From a virus: a stretch of DNA of 60,226 bases. The notes beneath the pieces were generated by a model that saw only the letters and a list, made by a program, of their open reading frames with translations, did no database searches and had not been told where the DNA came from. This document shows positions 24,433-31,508 of the stretch, one piece after another. Numbering within the stretch: position 1 is the first letter of the stretch; the number at the start of each line of letters is the position of its first letter. The translations under genes were made by a program, and so were the position numbers. Location: IMG/VR virus record IMGVR_UViG_3300021197_001319, positions 1 through 60,226 of that record; one strand, written 5' to 3'.

Positions 24433-24944
24433 AAGTAGCAATTACTGGGCATACTGCTGGCATAGGACAAGCATTTGCAACTTGGTTCGCAGATCAAGGA
24501 CATGAAGTAGTAGGATTAAGCAGGCGCACAGGACGTAACATTAGAAGTATACCCAAGTGTGTGGGCGATATAGTAGACTGCGATATGTTTATAAACAATG
24601 CACAAGCAGGATTTGCACAAACGGAGTTACTATATAAAGTATGGCATCAATGGCACAGCGAACCAAAACTAATTTGGCTTATAGGAAGCATTATGAGTAC
24701 ACAGTATGCTACAGATTTTGAAATGCAGGAATACCAGTTACAAAAACAGACAATTGATCGTGCATACTATAATTTAAAAAATACACCCAGTAAATGCAAT
24801 CTCATGTTAATACGCCCTGGCAAAGTTGATACACAAAACGAGGGAGGCGCAGACGTCAATACATGGGTAAACACAGTATGTGAGTATTGGCAAATCGCAC
24901 AACAAAGAAATTTAAGTTTGCAGGAAATTAGTCTTGGATCCTAA
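24429..24944 (+). CDS. Short-chain dehydrogenase/reductase
   Basis: A 171-residue Rossmann-fold protein. The cofactor motif GHTAGIG is at residues 7-13 and NNAQAG corresponds to the NNAG motif. A YxxxK (YQLQK) follows an S-containing GSIMS segment, which gives the catalytic Ser-Tyr-Lys set. SDRs oxidise or reduce alcohols and sugars using NAD(P). It is short for an SDR, which commonly has about 250 residues. The ATG overlaps the radical SAM stop as ATGA, and its end overlaps the next radical SAM gene, so it is one step in the same small pathway. Confidence 0.85.
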   Translation: MKVAITGHTAGIGQAFATWFADQGHEVVGLSRRTGRNIRSIPKCVGDIVDCDMFINNAQAGFAQTELLYKVWHQWHSEPKLIWLIGSIMSTQYATDFEMQEYQLQKQTIDRAYYNLKNTPSKCNLMLIRPGKVDTQNEGGADVNTWVNTVCEYWQIAQQRNLSLQEISLGS

Positions 24945-26061
24945 ACGTGCAATAAACGGAACGTTTTGTCCTGTGCCATGGACTGGATTTATAATGAACC
25001 CAGATGGTGAAATAAAAAACTGCGTAATAAGTGAAGAAAAACTGGGTAATATAAATGATACTGATATCCAGGATATACTAGGAGGTCAAGCAAATACACA
25101 AGTAAAAACGTGTATGAACGAAGATAAACAACACAGCGGGTGCATAAATTGTTATAAAAATGAACAAGGCACTACAGGACTTAAAAACGTTCGCAGTGAC
25201 AGATACTATTACTTGAAATCGCTTAGTAAAGTGCCCTATACAGCATATGACACAATGGATACAACACTAAGCACAGTGGACATGCGTTGGCGTAATACAT
25301 GTAACCTTGCTTGTGTATATTGTGGTCCAACACTTAGCAGTACATGGGCAAAAGAACTTGGTGTTGAAATAGGTGTAGATGAACAACAACTAGATAAAAC
25401 TAAACAGTATGTGCTAGACAATGCACCAAACTTAAAAAATGTTTATCTAGCCGGCGGCGAACCACTGTTAATGAAAGAGAACAGTGAACTTCTGGATAGA
25501 CTAGATCCAAGTTGTACAGTGCGTATTAACACTAATTTAAGCAATATTAAAGGCCCTGTGTTTGAACGTGCAAGTAAGTTTAAGGATGTACACTGGACAA
25601 TTAGTGTCGAAACAATGGGTGCAGAGTTCGAATACATACGCTATGGTGCAGTTTGGGATACCTTCTTAGAAAATTTAGAAGCAGTAAAGCAGTTGGATCA
25701 TAAGATTAGTTTTAACATGTTGTGGTTTATCCTTAATCCATACAGTGTATTTGATACAGTGGACTACTTCAAAGCACTGGGATATAGCGAAAACAGTTTT
25801 GTAATAGGTGCCCTAACAAGCCCACTAGCATTTGATGTAAGAAACTGTAATACTAAGACACTACAAGATTTACAAAGTTATTTAAAAGTGCGTATACAAG
25901 GGGCAAACAGAGACTATTTTTTACATAATAGTTATGTCAACATGCTGAAACACTTGGATGAAAAATTTGATAAACAGAATAGTAAACAACAATTAGAAGA
26001 ACTGGATACACGTCGTGGACAAAACTATAAAAATGTGTTTGACATAGACAAGTATCTGTAA
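24934..26061 (+). CDS. Radical SAM protein with extra Cys domains, copy 2
   Basis: A 375-residue protein with a TTG start at 24934, preceded by AGGAAA at six bases and overlapping the SDR stop by 11 bases. N-terminal FCPVPWTGF...NPDGEIKNC with a later SGCINC pair forms an auxiliary Cys region. The core motif CNLACVYC lies at C123-C130 and AGGEPLLM begins at 173. This is the architecture of phage twitch-domain radical SAM proteins. The 3' end of the gene contains a perfect promoter for uvsX. It differs clearly from copy 1 in sequence, so the two are old paralogues and not a recent duplication. Confidence 0.87.
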   Translation: MDPKRAINGTFCPVPWTGFIMNPDGEIKNCVISEEKLGNINDTDIQDILGGQANTQVKTCMNEDKQHSGCINCYKNEQGTTGLKNVRSDRYYYLKSLSKVPYTAYDTMDTTLSTVDMRWRNTCNLACVYCGPTLSSTWAKELGVEIGVDEQQLDKTKQYVLDNAPNLKNVYLAGGEPLLMKENSELLDRLDPSCTVRINTNLSNIKGPVFERASKFKDVHWTISVETMGAEFEYIRYGAVWDTFLENLEAVKQLDHKISFNMLWFILNPYSVFDTVDYFKALGYSENSFVIGALTSPLAFDVRNCNTKTLQDLQSYLKVRIQGANRDYFLHNSYVNMLKHLDEKFDKQNSKQQLEELDTRRGQNYKNVFDIDKYL

Positions 26062-26067
26062 TATAAT
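26039..26067 (+). promoter_or_regulatory. Perfect consensus sigma70 promoter for uvsX
   Basis: TTGACA (26039-26044), 17-base spacer, TATAAT (26062-26067), inside the last codons of the radical SAM gene. The leader carries one TAGGCACAT motif directly before the AGGAG of uvsX. Confidence 0.9.
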
Positions 26068-26095
26068 ATAAGAACTAGGCACATAGGAGATAAAC

Positions 26096-27217
26096 ATGGC
26101 GAAGCCATTTGACGTAAGTAAATTTAGAAAAGACATTACAAAAAGTATTGATGGATTAAGCATTGGCTTTCACGATCCAACAGATTGGATAAGCACAGGT
26201 AGTTATGCACTTAACTATCTTGTAAGTGGAGACTTTCATCGTGGAGTACCAATGGGCAAAGTTACAGTGTTTGCTGGAGAGTCTGGTGCAGGTAAAAGTT
26301 ACTTTGCTAGTGGAAACATTGTAAAAAATGCACAAGATCAAGGAATCTTTGTTGTGCTTATTGATAGTGAGAATGCACTAGATGAAAGTTGGTTGCATGC
26401 ACTGGGTGTTGACACAGATGAAAGCAAATTGCTTAAACTAAGCATGTCAATGATTGATGATGTTGCTAAAACTATTAGTTTGTTTATGGCAGATTACAAA
26501 GCAATGGCAGAAGAAGAACGACCAAAGGTATTGTTTGTACTTGATAGTTTGGGCATGATGATGACACCTACAGATGTTGACCAATTTAACAAAGGTGACA
26601 TGAAAGGTGATATGGGGCGTAAGCCCAAAGCACTGACTGCACTTGTGCGTAACACTGTTAACATGATTGGTAGTTACAACGTTGGTATGGTGTGTACTAA
26701 CCATACATATGCAAGTCAGGACATGTTTGATCCAGATGACAAGATCAGTGGTGGTCAAGGCTTTATCTATGCAAGTAGTATTGTTATTGCAATGCGCAAA
26801 CTTAAACTAAAAGAAGATGAAGCAGGAAATAAAACTAGCACAGTACAAGGTATTCGTGCTGCATGTAAAGTAATGAAAACACGCTATAGCAAGCCATTTG
26901 AAGCAGTACAGGTTAAGATTCCATATGAGACAGGCATGGATCCATACAGTGGATTGCTTGACTTATTTGAAGCAAAGGGTATGCTTACTAAACAGGGTAA
27001 CCGTTTAAAGTATACAACTACTGCAGGTGAAGAAATGCTGGAGTTCCGCAAGGGCTGGACAGGTGAAAAACTGCAAGTAATTATGGACGACATTAGCAAT
27101 GCAGATGGACTAAGTATAGACGAAATCGCAGGAGCACAAACAATTACAGCACCAAATGGTGATGTCGTAAATGCACAAACAGGCGAAATACTTGAGGAAG
27201 CAGACAGTAATGAATGA
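26096..27217 (+). CDS. uvsX: UvsX, RecA-like recombinase
   Basis: A 373-residue protein. Walker A GESGAGKS is at residues 61-68, and Walker B VLFVLDSLGMM near 147-157. MVCTNHTYASQDMFDPDDKISGGQG holds the loop-2 region of the RecA/UvsX family. UvsX forms filaments on ssDNA for strand exchange and recombination-dependent replication, with UvsY and gp32 as partners. It has a consensus host-type promoter and an AGGAG ribosome binding site, so expression is early. The following small gene and uvsY overlap it end to start, forming one operon. Confidence 0.95.
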   Translation: MAKPFDVSKFRKDITKSIDGLSIGFHDPTDWISTGSYALNYLVSGDFHRGVPMGKVTVFAGESGAGKSYFASGNIVKNAQDQGIFVVLIDSENALDESWLHALGVDTDESKLLKLSMSMIDDVAKTISLFMADYKAMAEEERPKVLFVLDSLGMMMTPTDVDQFNKGDMKGDMGRKPKALTALVRNTVNMIGSYNVGMVCTNHTYASQDMFDPDDKISGGQGFIYASSIVIAMRKLKLKEDEAGNKTSTVQGIRAACKVMKTRYSKPFEAVQVKIPYETGMDPYSGLLDLFEAKGMLTKQGNRLKYTTTAGEEMLEFRKGWTGEKLQVIMDDISNADGLSIDEIAGAQTITAPNGDVVNAQTGEILEEADSNE

Positions 27218-27434
27218 AGAAATAGTAAAGACAGTTTATGCTATTCTGAAACAGTATATACCTAGTAAAGATATGCAACAGGCATGTGATCATCTAGTGG
27301 ATGATTTGCAGGAAGTATTGGATGAAGAAGAACTTTATAGACTAGCAGGCATAGACAAGTATATCAAAGCAAGTGTTATGGATATTCTTGGTGAACCTGA
27401 AGAGGACTTCGATTACGAAGAAGAAGACTATTGA
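27210..27434 (+). CDS. Small acidic protein between uvsX and uvsY
   Basis: A 74-residue acidic helical protein (MNEEIVKTVYAILKQYIP), ending in a run of Asp, Glu and Tyr. I choose ATG 27210, which overlaps the uvsX stop by eight bases and has GAGGAAG upstream; an upstream in-frame ATG at 27171 lies deeper inside uvsX. No family recognised. Its place in the uvsX-uvsY operon suggests a role in recombination or replication. Confidence 0.65.
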   Translation: MNEEIVKTVYAILKQYIPSKDMQQACDHLVDDLQEVLDEEELYRLAGIDKYIKASVMDILGEPEEDFDYEEEDY

Positions 27435-27892
27435 GCCAATGGTATAACAGAGTTGTAAACGACATCGGGCAGATTCCAGGATTCATTAACTATTTTGAAA
27501 GTGAACTGGAAGAAGCAAAGCGTGAATGTATAGTTAAGGGTATTGTGGAACGTAACATAACTGCATTACCGGGTATTACTGAACATCGCTTCAATCAACT
27601 ACAAGAGATTGAAGCAGTGCTTAATCACCTTAACATACAGTTGCGTAGAATCCGTCGCAAGCATTTTCAAAAGTATCTGGAAGGTTATGCTAGAGCATTG
27701 ACTAGCCGTGATGCAGAGAAGTATGTAGATGGTGAAGATGAAGTTATTGACTTTGAGACTATCATTAACGAAGTAGCACTACTGCGCAATAGGTGGCTAG
27801 GCATAATGAAAGGCTTGGATACCAAGCAGTGGCAAATGGGACATGTTGTTAGACTTAGGACAGCAGGTATGGAAGATATTAGAATAGACTAA
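27431..27892 (+). CDS. uvsY: UvsY-like recombination mediator
   Basis: A 153-residue protein with a TTG start at 27431 overlapping the upstream stop as TTGA. The segments IRRKHFQKYLEGYARALTSRDAEKYV, then LRNRWLGIMKGLDTKQWQMGHVVRL, match the UvsY family of T4-like marine phages. UvsY loads UvsX on gp32-covered ssDNA. The length is close to T4 UvsY (137). A bidirectional terminator follows directly. Call supported by both pattern and operon. Confidence 0.85.
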   Translation: MSQWYNRVVNDIGQIPGFINYFESELEEAKRECIVKGIVERNITALPGITEHRFNQLQEIEAVLNHLNIQLRRIRRKHFQKYLEGYARALTSRDAEKYVDGEDEVIDFETIINEVALLRNRWLGIMKGLDTKQWQMGHVVRLRTAGMEDIRID

Positions 27893-27900
27893 GTCACAAA

Positions 27901-27926
27901 AAAAGCAGCGTTTCCGCTGCTTTTTT
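27901..27926. terminator. Bidirectional terminator between uvsY and porin
   Basis: Ten-pair stem AAAAGCAGCG with CGCTGCTTTT and a four-base loop, T run on the plus strand and on the minus strand alike. It ends both the uvsY operon and the convergent porin gene. Confidence 0.93.
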
Positions 27927-27943
27927 ATTATCCTAAATATAAA

Positions 27944-28783
27944 TTAGAATTTAATAGCAATTCCCATTGCTGTTGTCTTTTCGCTAGAAGTCTTGTCATC
28001 AGCAGTATTTTCAATAAATGCTACTGCACCTGGAGCAAGTGTATACTGTGCGCCTAGTGTAATCTCATCACTTGAAACTGTGCCTGCTGATTCAGTTTTC
28101 ATTGTTTCAACACCTACCATCATTGCACCAACACTGTATGTTGCGCCCATTGTAGTTGTGTCTGTATCAACGTCTGCTGCAGTTGTTGCTGTATGCTTTT
28201 CAAAAGCAACACCGATTGCACCAACTTTTGCAGTTGCGTTCATTATGAATTCTTCTGAATCATCAGCGTTTTTCATCTGACCTGCACCAAGTGTTGCAAT
28301 TTCACTGAGACCATAAACAGCACTGTAAGCATAGCCTTCGCCTGCTGTTGTGCCATAGTCATCGCCAGTTGCATTACTAATGTTTACAGTAAGTCCACCA
28401 ATTGGTGATAGACTTAAAATACTTGAATGATCTGTGCTTGGTGAGCCATTGCCCAATACATATGTAAAGTCAGTGGTGTCGTCGATTGCATCAAGCGCAC
28501 TGTTTACGTCACCTAAATCAAGTGTCCATGTATCATTGCTAAGTGTAACACTATTACCGCCATCATCACTGCCGGTGTGATCCAAGTTAATGTCTGCACC
28601 GAAAGTCAAGCCTGTGTCTGTTGTAGTACTTGCTTTAAAATTAATATCACCATCCATTACTGTTGATGCTGTTCCGTCGTTGTCCTGGTATGACCATTCC
28701 ATGTCGCCGCCGATAGTTACATCAGCCATAACAGGTGTTGTCAATACTGCTAATAGAGCAGTAGTTGCTAGTAGTCGTTTCAT
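27944..28783 (-). CDS. Outer-membrane porin-like beta-barrel protein
   Basis: A 279-residue protein with a clear signal peptide, MKRLLATTALLAVLTTPVMA, cleaved before DVTIGGDMEW. The mature part is made of alternating hydrophobic strands rich in Gly, Thr, Asp and Ala (for example FKASTTTDTGLTFGADINLD) and ends in IKF, the terminal Phe that BAM recognises. This is the layout of alphaproteobacterial general porins, although shorter. It should insert in the host outer membrane as a channel or receptor substitute. AAGGAA precedes the ATG. It has both a host-type promoter and late-type boxes upstream. Likely acquired from the host lineage; role (nutrient uptake, receptor masking or superinfection exclusion) is inference. 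Confidence 0.8.
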   Translation of the reverse strand: MKRLLATTALLAVLTTPVMADVTIGGDMEWSYQDNDGTASTVMDGDINFKASTTTDTGLTFGADINLDHTGSDDGGNSVTLSNDTWTLDLGDVNSALDAIDDTTDFTYVLGNGSPSTDHSSILSLSPIGGLTVNISNATGDDYGTTAGEGYAYSAVYGLSEIATLGAGQMKNADDSEEFIMNATAKVGAIGVAFEKHTATTAADVDTDTTTMGATYSVGAMMVGVETMKTESAGTVSSDEITLGAQYTLAPGAVAFIENTADDKTSSEKTTAMGIAIKF

Positions 28784-28896
28784 TGTATTATATTTCCTTA
28801 GGGGGTTATTTTACAGTTTCTATCACTGTTTTGTTCTTTGTTATGCTTGCAAAAAGGTGAATTAACACGAATAACTTGGCGAAAACATAACAAGGA

Positions 28897-28904
28897 TATT
28901 TATT
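28897..28904 (-). promoter_or_regulatory. Late-type box AATAAATA upstream of porin
   Basis: Minus-strand box, leaving a leader of about 110 bases before the porin ATG. Confidence 0.45.
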
Positions 28905-28907
28905 GTA

Positions 28908-28936
28908 ATTATATTACTCTTATTAAAAATTTGCAA
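28908..28936 (-). promoter_or_regulatory. Sigma70-type promoter for porin
   Basis: On the minus strand: TTGCAA (28936-28931), 17-base spacer, perfect TATAAT (28913-28908). It overlaps the late-type box just downstream, so the porin could be transcribed both by unmodified and by late-modified polymerase. Confidence 0.7.
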
Positions 28937-28952
28937 ATAATTCTCATCTAGG

Positions 28953-28960
28953 TATTTATT
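28953..28960 (-). promoter_or_regulatory. Second late-type box AATAAATA upstream of porin
   Basis: Minus-strand match to the late box, 49 bases upstream of the first one. With 28784-28991 (208 bases without a gene) this is the longest intergenic stretch in the window. Confidence 0.35.
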
Positions 28961-28971
28961 TTTTTGCATCA

Positions 28972-28991
28972 GTGTTGCAAATTTGCAACAC
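28972..28991. repeat. Perfect 20-base palindrome
   Basis: GTGTTGCAAATTTGCAACAC reads the same on both strands, with no loop and no T run, and is placed between the end of a glycosyltransferase gene and the porin promoter. ATTTGCAAA recurs at the porin -35 box (about 28929-28938). It looks like a protein-binding site. Confidence 0.6.
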
Positions 28992-29819
28992 CTATAATTT
29001 TGCTCTAATACGATGCCACTGAACATGAATTTCATCTGCAAGCCATTCTGTATAGCACAAACGTTTTATCCAGATGTGTCTATAGGGTTTGCTTAACCAT
29101 CCGCTTATGCTAGTTCCAACATCATATGCTAAACTATGTTCGCTTACAACACTGGGTACTCCAGCAATAACACTGTGTATGCCAGCGTTGCTACTATGGC
29201 TTATTGTAAACTTGGCATTCTCTAGCATTGCTGGCAAATCAAAATCATCATAGGTATTTGCTAGTTGTGCTGGCGTGTTCCAAGTTACACCTTCAAACTG
29301 TACAGTTTCTTTACAGCGAGGATGACTCCTAATAATAATGGGCAAGTCAGTATGTTCACGTATTTCATCTACAGTCTGACGATAGTAGGTATCTATGTCG
29401 GGCATGTTACGCCACTGTTCACTTGCAGTGTGTTGACCACATATTAGTACATACTCACCATCCTGCTTCCAAGGTTGTAGTACAATGCCAAACTTTTTTA
29501 ATCTATCCTCAGGCATGTAATTGTCTAATGCAAAGTCTGCATCTCTGTTGATCCCGTTTATACCCAACTTCCAAGTTGTGTTGCGTATAAGCCCGCCCAC
29601 TTCTATGACAATGACTGGCTTGTTCTGTGCGTGATAGTGATCCCACACAGTTTTATTTGGACGCATTTTACCTTGCCATAGCACACTCCATATCAATGCT
29701 ACATCAGCATCCATATCATTTTCTACAAGTGTATCTGTTTTCTGTATTGCATCTACTAGTTGTGGATAAACTAAATTTGCATTGCCAGGAAGATTGTTAG
29801 GAAAGTGAGATATTTTCAT
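28992..29819 (-). CDS. Capsule-type (KpsS-like) glycosyltransferase, GT-B fold
   Basis: A 275-residue protein. The C-terminal half has the donor-site pattern of capsule-synthesis transferases: VLICGQHTASEQW, then PIIIRSHPRC, then NAKFTISHSSNAGIHSVIAGVPSVVS. These correspond to the motifs of KpsS/KpsC-like and related GT-B enzymes that transfer Kdo or other sugars. No signal peptide or membrane segment. The genes at 34856 and 35622 share this pattern, so three paralogues exist. It stands alone on the minus strand, divergent from the GT-A gene at 29848, and its stop abuts the 20-base palindrome. Confidence 0.65.
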   Translation of the reverse strand: MKISHFPNNLPGNANLVYPQLVDAIQKTDTLVENDMDADVALIWSVLWQGKMRPNKTVWDHYHAQNKPVIVIEVGGLIRNTTWKLGINGINRDADFALDNYMPEDRLKKFGIVLQPWKQDGEYVLICGQHTASEQWRNMPDIDTYYRQTVDEIREHTDLPIIIRSHPRCKETVQFEGVTWNTPAQLANTYDDFDLPAMLENAKFTISHSSNAGIHSVIAGVPSVVSEHSLAYDVGTSISGWLSKPYRHIWIKRLCYTEWLADEIHVQWHRIRAKL

Positions 29820-29834
29820 TTGTATTTTAAAACC

Positions 29835-29842
29835 TATAAATA
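29835..29842 (+). promoter_or_regulatory. Late promoter box TATAAATA, abuts start codon
   Basis: Perfect late consensus; ATG begins six bases after the box at 29848, with no room for a ribosome binding site. Confidence 0.75.
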
Positions 29843-29847
29843 GTTAT

Positions 29848-30738
29848 ATGCGCACATTATCAGTATTTACCACATGGCACAAGCCCGGATATAAGAAATA
29901 TGGAAAGCAGTTCATTGAAGGATACAATGCATGCTGGCCCAAGGAAGTGCCTCTAACAATCTATGCAGAGGATCACAATCCAGATGTACAGGGTAATCCT
30001 ATGATTACACTAACAGATCAACGAACAGCATTGCCAGATTTAAAAAGTTGGCAACTAAGACACAAAGACAATCCACACGCACATGGATGGAATAAAGACA
30101 AAACTAAAAAAAGTTTTTTATGGGATGCAAGTCGCTTTGCAAACAAAGTATTTGCACTGTGGCACTTTGCTGAACACTGTAACACAGACATTTTTATTTG
30201 GTGTGACGGAGATGTTAGAACACATACGTCTATGCCACTGGAGTTTTTGCACAGCATTGCTCCCAATGAAAATCAACTAGCAACATACCTAGGAAGAAAA
30301 ACTTGGCCCGAGTGTGGCTGGATGATGTTTAATCGCCGTCATCCAAAGTTTGCTGAGTTTATCGAGCAATGGCGTTGGATTTACGAGAGCGATGATATTT
30401 TTAATCATACAGAGTCACATGATAGTTTTATCTTTGGCGAACTAGTCGAGGATTTCCGTGCAGTGGGCGTAGAGTTTAATGATCTAGGCGGCCCTGATCA
30501 AGGCGGTCATATTTTTATTAATAGTGTACTTGGACAGTATATGGATCATTTAAAAGGTTTTAGAAAAGAAGTTGGAAAAAGTTTACAAGGTGATGTTGTA
30601 AGAGGCGAACATTTTAGTACAAATGAATGGTGGAGTGATCTAAGACACGTTACTAAATCACAAATACAAGCAGAAAAATTAAAGAACCCGCATGAATATG
30701 ATGCAACACAACAAGTAAAAAGTAAGGGAATAAAATGA
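29848..30738 (+). CDS. Glycosyltransferase, GT-A type
   Basis: A 296-residue protein. IFIWCDGDVRTH supplies the DxD motif that binds metal and nucleotide sugar, and CGWMMFNRRHPKF with SHDSFIFGEL further on matches the acceptor side of small phage GT-A enzymes. Transfers an unknown sugar in the cytoplasm. It starts a long plus-strand run of overlapping modification genes (29848-38244) under a late box that abuts its start. The end overlaps the oxygenase gene by four bases. Confidence 0.7.
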   Translation: MRTLSVFTTWHKPGYKKYGKQFIEGYNACWPKEVPLTIYAEDHNPDVQGNPMITLTDQRTALPDLKSWQLRHKDNPHAHGWNKDKTKKSFLWDASRFANKVFALWHFAEHCNTDIFIWCDGDVRTHTSMPLEFLHSIAPNENQLATYLGRKTWPECGWMMFNRRHPKFAEFIEQWRWIYESDDIFNHTESHDSFIFGELVEDFRAVGVEFNDLGGPDQGGHIFINSVLGQYMDHLKGFRKEVGKSLQGDVVRGEHFSTNEWWSDLRHVTKSQIQAEKLKNPHEYDATQQVKSKGIK

Positions 30739-31508
30739 ACGAACTAAGTGTAATACAAAATGTAACAAAAGTAGAAACAGATCCATATCCTTATGTTTGC
30801 GTTGAAGGAGCATTACCAGATCGTTTTTACAAAGAGCTCGAGAATACATTTCCCGAGCAACTAATAACAAGTACAAGTCCACATGATGGTGGTATATGTT
30901 ACCGCTATAAAATGAAAGAGTGTGCAGAAATAGAACAACCACCTAGTATTTGGCAAGACTTTTTTGCGTACCATACTAGTCCTGAATACTTTCGTAGTTG
31001 CGCAGAACTGTTTAGTACAAGTATTGTTGAACACTATGGAGAAGAGTTTTATGAGAGTTTAAAAACACAGAGTGTTACGCCACGTGATGTAGATAACAGT
31101 GGACATTATGTAGCAGATTGTCAATTCGTTGTACACGAACCAGTGGATCAAACAGGCACAAGTCGTACACCTCATGTTGATAATCCAGTTGAAATATACG
31201 CTGGGTTGCTATACATGAGACAGCAAGGCGATACTGCACAAGGCGGAAACTTTACAGTACACAGGACTACAGGAGAAATTACAGAAGTCAACAAAAGTTT
31301 AGGTAGACAAGTAGACAACAGTTTACATGTGCCACACTACGAAGTGCCTTACATGGCAAATAATTTCTGCATGTTCCTAAATGTAAAGGATAGTGTACAT
31401 GGTGTAACTCCTCGTATTGAGCCCACAATGCGACGCCGCAGCATTAATATTATTGGCGAATTTAATGGCAACGGTAAGATGTGGAAAGTTAAAGAAATCA
31501 AGTCATGA
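30735..31508 (+). CDS. 2-oxoglutarate/Fe(II) oxygenase
   Basis: A 257-residue protein with the facial triad of Fe(II)/2OG oxygenases: HxD at H147 and D149 (TPHVDNPVEIYAGLLYM), distal His in SVHGVTPR (H222), and an Arg cluster (233-235) that can bind 2-oxoglutarate. Such enzymes hydroxylate proteins, sugars or small molecules. Phage members of this kind often lie in glycan or tail-protein gene clusters. The four-base overlap with both neighbours shows tight coupling inside the cassette. Substrate unknown. Confidence 0.8.
   Translation: MNELSVIQNVTKVETDPYPYVCVEGALPDRFYKELENTFPEQLITSTSPHDGGICYRYKMKECAEIEQPPSIWQDFFAYHTSPEYFRSCAELFSTSIVEHYGEEFYESLKTQSVTPRDVDNSGHYVADCQFVVHEPVDQTGTSRTPHVDNPVEIYAGLLYMRQQGDTAQGGNFTVHRTTGEITEVNKSLGRQVDNSLHVPHYEVPYMANNFCMFLNVKDSVHGVTPRIEPTMRRRSINIIGEFNGNGKMWKVKEIKS

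Noticed and set aside
28972-28991. The 20-base palindrome as a transcription terminator for the minus-strand glycosyltransferase
   Set aside because: There is no loop, and downstream on the minus strand there is an A run, not a T run.
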